Positions 1-7,758 of a stretch of 23,442 nt of DNA are shown here, in pieces. Made by a program: the position numbers and the translations under genes. A model generated the notes under the pieces. It was not told the origin of the DNA and ran no database searches. It worked only from the letters and a program-made list of their open reading frames with translations. This stretch comes from Proteiniphilum sp. UBA4084. GTDB lineage: Bacteria > Bacteroidota > Bacteroidia > Bacteroidales > Dysgonomonadaceae. The first letter of the stretch is position 1. Each line of letters begins with the position of its first letter. The stretch is taken from assembly GCA_002383605.1 (NCBI GenBank), contig DFYK01000135.1:1-23442 (forward strand), read 5' to 3'.

Positions 1-778
1 CATATTCCTGTCTGATGCCGTCACTATCGGCCGGAACCACAAAAAGCAGCAACGAATTTCGTTCTATGTGTCTCAGGAATCGTAGGCCAAGTCCCTTACC
101 CTCGCTGGCCCCTTCAATAATACCGGGAATATCGGCCATCACAAACGACTTCCCGTCGCGGTAACCAACAATACCCAGGTTCGGTTCGAGGGTGGTAAAC
201 GGATAGTTCGCAATCTTGGGCTTCGCTGCGGATACCACCGAGAGGAGGGTCGATTTCCCGGCGTTGGGAAAGCCCACCAGCCCCACATCGGCCAGAAGTT
301 TCAATTCCAGAATCACCCACCGCTCTTCGTAAGGTTCTCCGGGCTGTGCATAACGTGGTGCCTGGTTGGTGGCCGTCTTGAAATGCTGATTTCCCTGGCC
401 GCCGCGACCTCCTTTCAGGAGTATCACCTCCTGCCCATCGTCGGTAATATCACAGAGATACTCTCCGGTATGTGCATCGTAAGCTACGGAGCCGCATGGG
501 ACGTCGATGATTTTGCTTTCTCCTTTTTTCCCGGAACGTTGTGCCTTTGAACCGCCCTCACCATGACCGGCGAAAGCATGTCGCTGATAACGTAAATGAA
601 GCAACGTCCAATAATTGCGGTTACCACGCAGGATAATGCTTCCGCCGTCACCACCATCACCACCGTCGGGCCCCCCTTTTGGGATATATTTTTCCCGTCG
701 GAAGTGTGCGGAACCACGGCCGCCCTTGCCGGAGCGGCAAAATATTTTTACGTAATCAACGAAATTGGTTTCTGCCAT
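1..778 (-). CDS. obgE: GTPase Obg, partial (C-terminal part beyond the window)
   Basis: Ribosome-associated GTPase of the Obg/CgtA family, which acts in late 50S assembly and stress signalling in the cytoplasm. The start is the ATG at 778, giving MAETNFVDYV, and 259 codons stay open to the window edge. Residues 1-160 form the glycine-rich Obg fold (KGGRGS, GGPDGGDGGDGG, LKGGRGGQGNQ). The G domain follows with G1 GFPNAGKST at about 169-177, switch I NYPFTT near 191 and G3 DIPGIIEGA from about 216. The G4/G5 motifs and any C-terminal extension lie outside. It starts 3 nt after the adk stop, so the two are very likely cotranscribed. The family assignment is near certain; only the 3' end is unseen. 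Confidence 0.95.
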   Translation of the reverse strand, partial: MAETNFVDYVKIFCRSGKGGRGSAHFRREKYIPKGGPDGGDGGDGGSIILRGNRNYWTLLHLRYQRHAFAGHGEGGSKAQRSGKKGESKIIDVPCGSVAYDAHTGEYLCDITDDGQEVILLKGGRGGQGNQHFKTATNQAPRYAQPGEPYEERWVILELKLLADVGLVGFPNAGKSTLLSVVSAAKPKIANYPFTTLEPNLGIVGYRDGKSFVMADIPGIIEGASEGKGLGLRFLRHIERNSLLLFVVPADSDGIRQEY

Positions 779-781
779 TTT

Positions 782-1357
782 TTATCTTACTATTCTGTCG
801 ACGATGGTTTCCATTGATTCAAAAATATCATCAATGGAACCATGGCCATGTATTGTCGCCAGTTTACCCTGTTCTTTATAAAAATCTTTCAATGGGGCAG
901 TCTGACTATAATATACCTGAAGGCGGGACTCAATGGTTTCCCTGTTGTCGTCTGATCGTCCCGATATTTCACCCCGTTTCAGCAACCGCCCGATCAATTC
1001 TTCATCCGCTACTTCCAGGCTAAGCACCACAGACACCTTCTCTCCATGTTTCGCCAACATGGCATCCAGTGCTTCTCCTTGTGCGAGTGTCCTGGGAAAA
1101 CCGTCGAAAATAAACCCTTTTAAGTGATTGTTTCCCTGAACCAACTCTTCCAATATGCCAATTACCACCTCATCGGGAACCAGCTGCCCTCTCGTGATGT
1201 AAGATTCGGCCATCTGCCCCAAGCCGGTGTTATTTTTTATTTCTGCCCGTAATAAATCTCCGGTAGAAACATGCTTTAACCCGTACTTCTCTATCAATTT
1301 CTCACTTTGGGTTCCCTTTCCTGATCCCGGGGCCCCAAAAATTACAATATTCAACAT
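782..1357 (-). CDS. adk: adenylate kinase
   Basis: Cytoplasmic enzyme interconverting ATP + AMP and 2 ADP. The 191-residue protein has the P-loop GAPGSGKGT at 8-16, the AMP-binding STGDLLR at 31-37, DGFPRT at 85-90, and LID arginines and aspartates in RLLKRGE...GRSDDN (about 124-138). The LID is the short form without a four-cysteine zinc site, which explains the length of 191 rather than about 214. The ATG at 1357 sits 21 nt downstream of a perfect TATCTTTG element. obgE follows after 3 nt, so the two genes form one leftward unit. No hpt gene precedes it within the window, although that pairing is common in the order. Confidence 0.97.
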   Translation of the reverse strand: MLNIVIFGAPGSGKGTQSEKLIEKYGLKHVSTGDLLRAEIKNNTGLGQMAESYITRGQLVPDEVVIGILEELVQGNNHLKGFIFDGFPRTLAQGEALDAMLAKHGEKVSVVLSLEVADEELIGRLLKRGEISGRSDDNRETIESRLQVYYSQTAPLKDFYKEQGKLATIHGHGSIDDIFESMETIVDRIVR

Positions 1358-1378
1358 GCTTTTTTATGAATTAAGCTG

Positions 1379-1386
1379 CAAAGATA
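1379..1386 (-). promoter_or_regulatory. adk-obgE promoter, -7 element
   Basis: TATCTTTG on the minus strand matches the Bacteroidota TAnnTTTG -7 element exactly and predicts a leader of roughly 15 nt before the adk ATG. No clear -33 TTTG is visible upstream, so the call rests on one element and its position. Confidence 0.6.
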
Positions 1387-1569
1387 CGCTTTTTCCTCTG
1401 TTTTGCGGACTTCCTGTCATCCCGAATCGCATGTTAAGAGTGTATTTCTTTCGGCGATGGCAATCTCCCATACCACCGCATTACACTTCGTTGAATCAGG
1501 TCTCTTTACTTGAACCAATCAGAAACCAAAATGTTTATTTATTGAAGTTGAATATTAACACCACGCACA

Positions 1570-1929
1570 ATGAAGAAAGAAGAATTCAAACAAAAAACGC
1601 ATGAATTGCTGAATGAATTGGCCGATTATATTACACGACTGGAAAATAAAACTGGTGAAATTGCAGATGAGGCCAAAGAAGGATACCGGGAACGGGTCGA
1701 TAATTTGAAAGGTCTCAAGGATAACCTCTCCTCAAAATTGGAGGATTATGAAAACATTGCCGACGGCAAATGGGAGGTAGTCCGGGAGAGTGCAGCCGAC
1801 TTCTTCGCATCCGTCTCGAAGTCGTGGAAAGAGAACTTCGACAAAGTAGCCGATGCATTCAAAAAGAATGACAAGAATGATTCGGAAGCCACTGTAGGAA
1901 ATCAACCTGATAGCGACATACCACAATAA
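1570..1929 (+). CDS. small charged coiled-coil protein, unknown function
   Basis: A 119-residue, strongly charged, largely helical protein. Residues 1-65 have heptad-like spacing of Leu/Ile/Ala among Lys and Glu (ELADYITRLENKTGEIADEA), consistent with a coiled coil. Residues 75-105 form a second amphipathic stretch with aromatics (FFASVSKSWKENF). The tail is acidic and polar. There is no signal peptide or membrane segment. It resembles small stress-response coiled-coil proteins (sll1863-like or YtxH-like) annotated in Bacteroidota, but that is a resemblance in composition and not a motif match. It is transcribed alone and rightward, and ends at a strong bidirectional terminator. No function is assigned. 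Confidence 0.75.
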   Translation: MKKEEFKQKTHELLNELADYITRLENKTGEIADEAKEGYRERVDNLKGLKDNLSSKLEDYENIADGKWEVVRESAADFFASVSKSWKENFDKVADAFKKNDKNDSEATVGNQPDSDIPQ

Positions 1930-1933
1930 AGAA

Positions 1934-1967
1934 AAATCCCGACACGATACAGATAGTGTTGGGATTT
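1934..1967. terminator. bidirectional intrinsic terminator
   Basis: A 12-bp stem, AAATCCCGACAC against GTGTTGGGATTT, with one wobble pair and a 10-nt loop, lies between two convergent transcription units. On the minus strand it is followed by ATTTTT, so it should end the tRNA-Cys transcript. On the plus strand it starts 5 nt after the stop of the coiled-coil gene and is followed by CATTTT. Confidence 0.75.
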
Positions 1968-1974
1968 CATTTTG

Positions 1975-2045
1975 AGGTACCTGGCGGATTCGAACCGCCG
2001 TAAACGGTTTTGCAGACCGGCGCCTAGCCACTCGGCCAAGGTACC
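1975..2045 (-). tRNA. tRNA-Cys (anticodon GCA)
   Basis: The 71-nt cloverleaf reads 5' GGTACCT on the minus strand, pairing with 3' AGGTACC. It has a D arm around GGCCGAGTGGCTAGGC, an anticodon stem-loop CGGTCTGCAAAACCG with GCA, and a T arm GGCGG-TTCGAAT-CCGCC. The discriminator base is U, the expected identity base for cysteine. CCA is not encoded (TCA follows the acceptor stem), so it must be added after transcription. A TACATTTG promoter element lies upstream and the terminator at 1934-1967 downstream. Confidence 0.97.
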
Positions 2046-2065
2046 CTGCTGGCTTAAAGCGGTTG

Positions 2066-2073
2066 CAAATGTA
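2066..2073 (-). promoter_or_regulatory. tRNA-Cys promoter, -7 element
   Basis: TACATTTG on the minus strand is an exact TAnnTTTG match 21 nt upstream of the mature tRNA 5' end. No -33 TTTG is apparent. The remainder of 2046-2207 holds nothing recognisable. Confidence 0.6.
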
Positions 2074-2207
2074 CTATAATTTTTTGAGAAATAAAAAGAT
2101 TGTCCGCTAATTTGATCATTTGCACACAGGATTCGATACCTCGAACGTGAAATATACGAGCGGAAACCTCGTGAACTATTGACAATAGAGACATCATGCT
2201 CCTGAAA

Positions 2208-3575
2208 TCAGGAGAACAGAAGGCGGAACGCGTCGCTCACCCGCTTTACATGCTGCAACTCGATTGACGTTTTCTTTTGAATGCCTTTCAGGTTATTGGC
2301 CGGAATGAGCATCCGGCTGAAACCCAGCTTTTCCGCTTCCTGAATACGTTGCTCAATCCGGTTCACCGGGCGGATCTCCCCCGACAAGCCTACCTCACCG
2401 CAGAGGCAGGTATCCCGGTCGATGGTCATATCGAGGCTCGAGGAGAGCACCGCGCTGATGACCGACAGGTCCATACCGGGATCGTTCACACGCAGGCCGC
2501 CGGCAATATTGAGAAAGACATCTTTCTGTGCCAGCTTAAAACCGGCCCTTTTTTCCAGTACTGCCAGCAGCATGTTCATCCTTCTGATGTCGAAACCGGT
2601 GGCAGAACGTTGCGGCGTGCCGTAGGCAGCCGTGCTGACCAGCGACTGTGTCTCAATCACAAAAGGACGAACCCCTTCAATGGCAGCAGCAATGGAGACG
2701 CCGCTCAGCCCGTCGTGATTCTGCGTAATCAGCAATTCTGAAGGGTTGCTCACCTCCCGCAGCCCCGACTGGTTCATCTCATAGATTCCCAGCTCGGCAG
2801 TACTGCCAAATCGATTTTTGATGCTGCGCAGTATGCGGTACATATAATGCTGGTCGCCCTCAAACTGCAACACCGTATCCACGATATGTTCCAGTATCTT
2901 GGGGCCGGCAATGCTGCCCTCCTTGGTGATATGCCCGATTAACAATACCGGCGTACCCGACTGCTTGGCAAACTTCAGGAGTGAGGCGGCACACTCGCGC
3001 ACCTGCGATATGCTTCCGGGTGACGACTCCAGCGCGTCGCTGTAAACCGTCTGGATGGAATCGATGATCAGCAGCTGCGGTGAAACCTGTTTCACATGCT
3101 TGAAAATATCATCGAGGTTGGTCTCACAGACAATCAGGCAATCATCGTTTTCAATGCCGATGCGCTCCGCCCTGAGCTTCAGCTGGCGCGCGCTCTCCTC
3201 TCCTGAGACATAGAGCGAGCGGATACCTTTCAGCTTCAGGATGGTCTGCAACACCAAAGTCGATTTTCCGATGCCCGGCTCACCGCCGATCAGGATGACC
3301 GATGCCGGCACCAATCCCCCCCCCAGCACACGGTTCAGTTCCGTATCCTGCATGTCGATGCGTGGCTCCTCATCGGCCTTAATCTCCCGCAACGTCATCG
3401 GCACGCTCTTCCCTTCCCGGAAAGTGCGGGTGTCTTCCTGTTTGGAGGCGGCATCCTTGCGTATCAGCTCCTCCACAAAGGTAGACCATTCACCGCAGGA
3501 AGGACATTTCCCCATCCATTTGGGTGCTTCATACCCACAATTACTGCAAAAATAAACCGATTTCAGTTTTGCCAT
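2208..3575 (-). CDS. radA: DNA repair protein RadA
   Basis: RecA-like ATPase that drives branch migration of recombination intermediates. With the start at 3575 (MAKLKSVYFC) it is 455 residues, the usual family length. A further in-frame ATG at 3644 would add 23 atypical residues ahead of the zinc finger and is rejected. The C4 zinc finger uses Cys10, 13, 24 and 27. Walker A GGEPGIGKST is at 97-106 and Walker B LLIID near 168-172. The RadA signature KNRFG is at 253-257. The C-terminal third is the Lon-protease-like domain (GGLRVNDPGMDLSVISAVLS, GEVGLSGEIR). It is divergent from tex across a 143-bp spacer. A TATCTTTA near 3597 could be its -7 element, but the match is imperfect. Confidence 0.96.
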   Translation of the reverse strand: MAKLKSVYFCSNCGYEAPKWMGKCPSCGEWSTFVEELIRKDAASKQEDTRTFREGKSVPMTLREIKADEEPRIDMQDTELNRVLGGGLVPASVILIGGEPGIGKSTLVLQTILKLKGIRSLYVSGEESARQLKLRAERIGIENDDCLIVCETNLDDIFKHVKQVSPQLLIIDSIQTVYSDALESSPGSISQVRECAASLLKFAKQSGTPVLLIGHITKEGSIAGPKILEHIVDTVLQFEGDQHYMYRILRSIKNRFGSTAELGIYEMNQSGLREVSNPSELLITQNHDGLSGVSIAAAIEGVRPFVIETQSLVSTAAYGTPQRSATGFDIRRMNMLLAVLEKRAGFKLAQKDVFLNIAGGLRVNDPGMDLSVISAVLSSSLDMTIDRDTCLCGEVGLSGEIRPVNRIEQRIQEAEKLGFSRMLIPANNLKGIQKKTSIELQHVKRVSDAFRLLFS

Positions 3576-3616
3576 ACTGTCGTGCTTTAAAGCGGTAAAG
3601 ATAGAGAAATTTCTTG

Positions 3617-3624
3617 TACTTTTG
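3617..3624 (+). promoter_or_regulatory. tex promoter, -7 element
   Basis: TACTTTTG matches TAnnTTTG exactly in the radA/tex divergent spacer. It predicts a tex leader of about 90 nt, which would include the hairpin at 3666-3690. The -33 element is not clear. Confidence 0.5.
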
Positions 3625-3665
3625 TCGTTCAGGTGTGGCTGCATGATGCAGAAACTCCCGGAACA

Positions 3666-3690
3666 GGGTTGGCCTCATTGCGAGCAACCC
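3666..3690 (+). other. hairpin in the tex leader
   Basis: GGGTTG (3666-3671) and CAACCC (3685-3690) form a perfect 6-bp GC-containing stem around a 13-nt loop, 28 nt before the tex ATG. No T-run follows, so it is not an ordinary terminator. A regulatory role is speculative. Confidence 0.35.
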
Positions 3691-3718
3691 GGTTTAAAAA
3701 CGATTTAAAGTTCAACAA

Positions 3719-5839
3719 ATGTCTGTCATCCATTCATTGATATCCAAAACGCTCAACCTGCCACTCAAAAGCGTGGAGAACACTGTAAAACTCCTTGAAG
3801 AAGGGGCCACCATTCCTTTTATCAGCCGTTACCGCAAGGAGGCCACTGGCGGACTCGACGAAGTGCAGACAGGCGATATCAAAGCGTGGCTCGAGAAATA
3901 CCGGGAGCTGGAGAAGCGAAAAGAGTTTATCCTGAAAACCATTTCGGAGCAGGAAAAACTCACACCGGAACTCACAGAAAAGATAAACAGCTGCTGGAAC
4001 AGCACAGAGCTGGAAGATATCTACCTCCCTTTTAAACCCAAGAGGCAGACCCGGGCCGAGATTGCCCGCAAAAACGGACTGGAACCGCTCGCCAAATGGT
4101 TGATGTCGCAACAGCACGACCCGGTGGAGACAAAGGCAGCACAGTTTATAAATGAACATGTCGCTGATGTGGAAGCAGCACTAAAAGGGGCACGTGACAT
4201 CATTGCCGAATGGGTAAACGAAGATGCAAGTGCCCGTCAGCTGATCCGCAATATTTTCTCTCACGACGCCATCATCACATCGAAGGTGGTGAAGGGAAAA
4301 GAGCAGGAAGGTGAAAAATATGCCGATTATTTCGATTTCGCCACACCGCTGGCACGATGCCCTTCGCACCGCATCCTGGCCATCCGCCGCGGCGAAGCAG
4401 AAGGATTCCTGCGTGCGACCATCTCACCCGACGACGAAAAATGCCTGGACAGGCTTGTACCCCGATATGCCAAAAAGGATGCGCCCGCCGCGGATCAGGT
4501 GGAAGAGGCGGTTACAGATGCATACAAACGTCTGCTGAAACCCTCCATTGAGACGGAATTTGCCAATCTCTCCAAAGAGAAAGCCGATGAGGCGGCCATC
4601 GCAGTATTTGCAGAAAACCTGCGCCAGCTATTGCTCTCCCCCCCTCTTGGACAGCAACGTATCCTGGCCATCGATCCCGGCTTCCGTACCGGCTGCAAGC
4701 TGGTCTGCCTGAATGAGCAGGGCGACCTGCTGCACAACGAGACCATCTACCCTCACCCGCCGCAAAACGAATTTACCAAAGCTGCGGGCAAGGTGGTCAA
4801 GCTGGTCTCCACCTATAAGATAGATGCCATTGCCATCGGAAACGGCACCGCGAGCCGCGAGACAGAACGGTTCATCTCCAACCTGCGCTATGAAAAGGAG
4901 GTGAAGGTCTTCGTGGTGAGTGAGAACGGTGCATCGGTCTACTCTGCCTCCAAAACAGCCCGGGAGGAGTTTCCGGAATATGATGTGACAGTGCGGGGTG
5001 CTGTTTCCATTGGCAGGCGACTGAGCGACCCGCTGGCAGAGCTGGTGAAGATCGATCCCAAGTCGATCGGCGTGGGACAGTATCAGCACGATGTGGATCA
5101 GACAAAGCTGAAGCATTCGCTGGACAGGACAGTTGAAAGTTGTGTGAACCTGGTGGGTGTAAACCTCAACACGGCAAGCCGGCATCTGCTCACCTATGTA
5201 TCAGGACTGGGTGAGTCACTGGCGCAGAATATTGTAGACTGGCGAGCTGAAAACGGCCCTTTCCGTTCACGGAAGGAATTGAAGAAAGTGCCCCGATTGG
5301 GGGTGAAAGCATATGAACAGTGTGCCGGGTTCCTGCGGATTACCGATGCGGAAAATCCGCTGGATAACTCGGCGGTGCACCCCGAAAGTTATCCCATCGT
5401 GGAAAAAATGGCCCACGACCTGCATTGCTCTGTGAAAGAGCTGATCCGGAATAAACCGCTGATATCAACCATCGACATAAACAGCTATAAAACCGAAGAC
5501 GCTGGCATCGAAACATTGAATGACATTTTGCAGGAGCTGGAAAAACCGGGACGCGATCCGCGCTCCACAGTACAAATGCTGGAATTTGACCCCAACATCC
5601 GCGCAATCAACGATTTGAGAGAAGGGATGAAGCTTCCGGGCATTGTCACCAACATCACCAACTTCGGTTGTTTCGTTGACATTGGCATCAAGGAAAATGG
5701 GCTGGTACACATCTCGGAGCTGGCCGACCGGTTTGTCTCCGACCCCACCGAGGTGGTGTCGCTCCACCAACATGTGGAAGTAACTGTGATATCGGTCGAT
5801 ATGGAAAGGAAACGCATCGCGCTCTCACTGAAAAAATAG
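3719..5839 (+). CDS. tex: Tex family RNA-binding transcription accessory protein
   Basis: The 706-residue protein has the full Tex (YhgF) architecture. A helical N-terminal region (1-310) carries the conserved TIPFISRYRKEATGGLDE near 29-46. A YqgF/RNase H-like fold begins at AIDPGFRTGCKL (about 316). A helix-hairpin-helix pair covers about 476-545 (LNTASRHLLTYVSGLG, FRSRKELKKVPRLG). A C-terminal S1 domain runs from about 634 (PGIVTNITNFGCFVDIG, GLVHISEL). Tex binds nucleic acid and associates with transcription and ribosomes in other bacteria. The start at 3719 is preceded by an A-rich leader with no Shine-Dalgarno. It converges on rnhB with only 8 nt between the stop codons and no visible terminator. 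Confidence 0.96.
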   Translation: MSVIHSLISKTLNLPLKSVENTVKLLEEGATIPFISRYRKEATGGLDEVQTGDIKAWLEKYRELEKRKEFILKTISEQEKLTPELTEKINSCWNSTELEDIYLPFKPKRQTRAEIARKNGLEPLAKWLMSQQHDPVETKAAQFINEHVADVEAALKGARDIIAEWVNEDASARQLIRNIFSHDAIITSKVVKGKEQEGEKYADYFDFATPLARCPSHRILAIRRGEAEGFLRATISPDDEKCLDRLVPRYAKKDAPAADQVEEAVTDAYKRLLKPSIETEFANLSKEKADEAAIAVFAENLRQLLLSPPLGQQRILAIDPGFRTGCKLVCLNEQGDLLHNETIYPHPPQNEFTKAAGKVVKLVSTYKIDAIAIGNGTASRETERFISNLRYEKEVKVFVVSENGASVYSASKTAREEFPEYDVTVRGAVSIGRRLSDPLAELVKIDPKSIGVGQYQHDVDQTKLKHSLDRTVESCVNLVGVNLNTASRHLLTYVSGLGESLAQNIVDWRAENGPFRSRKELKKVPRLGVKAYEQCAGFLRITDAENPLDNSAVHPESYPIVEKMAHDLHCSVKELIRNKPLISTIDINSYKTEDAGIETLNDILQELEKPGRDPRSTVQMLEFDPNIRAINDLREGMKLPGIVTNITNFGCFVDIGIKENGLVHISELADRFVSDPTEVVSLHQHVEVTVISVDMERKRIALSLKK

Positions 5840-5847
5840 ACGATCTT

Positions 5848-6462
5848 TCAGAAATCAAGCGTCAGCTGGCGTTCAAAAAGCTGGAAGCTTTTCCGGTGTA
5901 AGGATGTGATACCCCGCTCCCGAATGGCCTGGCGGTGTTTCGCCGTGGGATACCCTTTGTTAGAGGCCCAATCGTAACCGGGATACTGCTTATGCAGTTC
6001 CCGCATATGTTCATCACGGTATGTCTTGGCCAGGACAGAGGCGGCAGCGATGGTCTGAAATAGTGCATCCCCCTTCACCACGCAGGTATATGGAGTGGGT
6101 CCGAAAGGACGAAAACGGTTTCCGTCCACCAGAATATGGGCGGGCGGCGGCGACAGCTTCCGCAATGCCCGGTGCATCGCCTCCACCGAGGCCCAGAGAA
6201 TATTCATTTCATCGATCTCTTCGGGAGAGCAGGATGCCACCGCAAAGCTCACTGCATTTTCTTCGATGATCAAACGCAGTTCATCCCGTTTCTTTTCGGT
6301 TAGCTGCTTTGAATCGTTCAGTCCGGGGCAGGAAAAACCGGATGGCAACACCACGGCAGCTGCAAATACGGGACCGGCAAGGCAACCCCGCCCGGCCTCG
6401 TCGCAACCCGCCTCCACGCAACCGCTCTTCATACATGTCTGCAATACCTGGTTCTGATTCAT
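5848..6462 (-). CDS. rnhB: ribonuclease HII
   Basis: Cleaves RNA in RNA-DNA hybrids and starts ribonucleotide excision repair. The 204 residues carry the family signature DEAGRGCLAGPV from 21. The likely catalytic set is Asp21, Glu22, Asp113 (in ILVDGNR) and Asp132 (in KGD), with AAASVLAKTYRD completing the active site. The ATG at 6462 is the first in frame and lies 3 nt after the stop of the metallophosphoesterase gene, so it is probably the last gene of a three-gene leftward unit. The alternative Met11 would leave only nine residues before the catalytic DE and is less likely given the spacing. Confidence 0.95.
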   Translation of the reverse strand: MNQNQVLQTCMKSGCVEAGCDEAGRGCLAGPVFAAAVVLPSGFSCPGLNDSKQLTEKKRDELRLIIEENAVSFAVASCSPEEIDEMNILWASVEAMHRALRKLSPPPAHILVDGNRFRPFGPTPYTCVVKGDALFQTIAAASVLAKTYRDEHMRELHKQYPGYDWASNKGYPTAKHRQAIRERGITSLHRKSFQLFERQLTLDF

Positions 6463-6465
6463 TTC

Positions 6466-7758
6466 TTAGTCCTCCCAAATTGTCAAAATCACTTGGTTGT
6501 CCGCCGGCGGGAAATCAAAAGTAAATGAACCTGTTTCAGCCTCTGTTCCCATCATGGCTTCGAAAAGGGTAATTGATTTCTGCAGGCGTGGATTGTCTGC
6601 TTCATCACCCCGCACATGCATTAGATTCAGCTGCACGATCATCTCAATCAAGCTTTTGCTTACTTCTTCCGGAACTGGCAATCCGGATAAGTTCAACCGG
6701 TGTTTTGCCGCCCGGCGTGTGAGTGCCTCGAGACGTCCGCGCGATTCACCTTCCAAATCGGGATTCCCGGGAATGGAAGTCACAAACCGGGTATCGACCG
6801 ATAGTTTCTTCCCCTGCAATTGCATGATGCGGTATGCAAAGGGATACTGAGCCAGACTGGCAGTCTCCACATCGTAGATCCTGTTGCCCGCCGGAGAAGT
6901 AAAAAGCGTGATGTCGTTGGCGTGAAAATGGCCGGTAAAGATTACGCCGAGCCCTGCATCGGCCAGTCTGCCCGCCAGCTTCTTCCAGTCTTCCACAAGA
7001 TAATCGGGGAAAAAGGTTTCCTGATTGGGTATATGTTCCACCAATCCATGGTGCATCATTCCCAGCACAGTGATTCCTTTTTCTTTGGCCTCACGAAGGA
7101 TTTGAAGAGTCCACGCCAGCGTTTCGGGCAGAATACGTCCGGCCGAGACGGAAGTAGTCTGATATTCCTGATACCGGTTGCTGTCGATGGCCAGTAGCCA
7201 GGTTTTTTCACCGATCTCGGCCAGGTAGCTGAGTGATGCACTGTCTCTACGCAGCGCGCGGTCATACCCGAACGTATCGTAAAACCGGGCAAATTCGTCG
7301 GATGTGATCCCTTCCACCCGACTGCTTGCGTCTCCTTTATAGGCCCTGGCATCGGGGACATTGACATCATGATTACCCGGAATCACGAAAATGCGTGTTC
7401 CTGCCTTTTGAATTGGACGAAGGAGTTCTATCAAATCGAGATGGCTTTGCCGCTCTCCGTGATTGGTTAAATCTCCCGAGACAAGGAGTATGTGCGGTGC
7501 TTCTTTGCCGAGATCGGCCAACACCTTGTGTAGTACCTCATGCAATTCATTTGTCTTTCTCCCTGTCGCCTCCTCAAAATCGGAAAGCGCCTTTCCTGCC
7601 TCAGCCAATTGCGGAGAAAGATAATGCACATCGGTAATCACCGCAATCTTTAACGTGTCCTCAACGCCATTATTGCTGTCGGTATATGCCTGTGCCACAC
7701 AATTACGACATGAGACAACGCCGGATATCAACAGAAGAAATAACCACAAATGGTTCAT
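6466..7758 (-). CDS. exported metallophosphoesterase (calcineurin-like)
   Basis: A 430-residue protein with a hydrophobic N-terminus (MNHLWLFLLLISGVVSC). It could be a lipoprotein with Cys17 as anchor or be cleaved by signal peptidase I; either way it is exported. The binuclear metal site is complete: DxH at Asp43/His45, GDLTNHGE from 95, GNHD at 128-131, HH at 236-237 and GHFH at 276-279. This supports a phosphodiesterase or phosphatase; the substrate cannot be read from the sequence. The roughly 150 residues after the catalytic core are not recognised. Its ATG overlaps the TGA of the endonuclease I gene (ATGA), which indicates translational coupling and hints at joint breakdown of extracellular nucleic acid, an inference from context only. 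Confidence 0.9.
   Translation of the reverse strand: MNHLWLFLLLISGVVSCRNCVAQAYTDSNNGVEDTLKIAVITDVHYLSPQLAEAGKALSDFEEATGRKTNELHEVLHKVLADLGKEAPHILLVSGDLTNHGERQSHLDLIELLRPIQKAGTRIFVIPGNHDVNVPDARAYKGDASSRVEGITSDEFARFYDTFGYDRALRRDSASLSYLAEIGEKTWLLAIDSNRYQEYQTTSVSAGRILPETLAWTLQILREAKEKGITVLGMMHHGLVEHIPNQETFFPDYLVEDWKKLAGRLADAGLGVIFTGHFHANDITLFTSPAGNRIYDVETASLAQYPFAYRIMQLQGKKLSVDTRFVTSIPGNPDLEGESRGRLEALTRRAAKHRLNLSGLPVPEEVSKSLIEMIVQLNLMHVRGDEADNPRLQKSITLFEAMMGTEAETGSFTFDFPPADNQVILTIWED

Noticed and set aside
1387..1569. Spacer between adk and the coiled-coil gene examined for a promoter and small genes
   Set aside because: Only a loose TATTTATTG near 1537 was found, not a proper TAnnTTTG match, and no small gene could be supported.
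3576..3644. A longer RadA start at 3644
   Set aside because: The additional 23 residues precede the conserved MAKLKSVYFC start and zinc finger and do not resemble any RadA N-terminus.
4628..5185. A 185-codon antisense open frame across the middle of tex
   Set aside because: It is a shadow of the tex reading frame: Tex domains are continuous on the plus strand and the antisense product has no recognisable motif.
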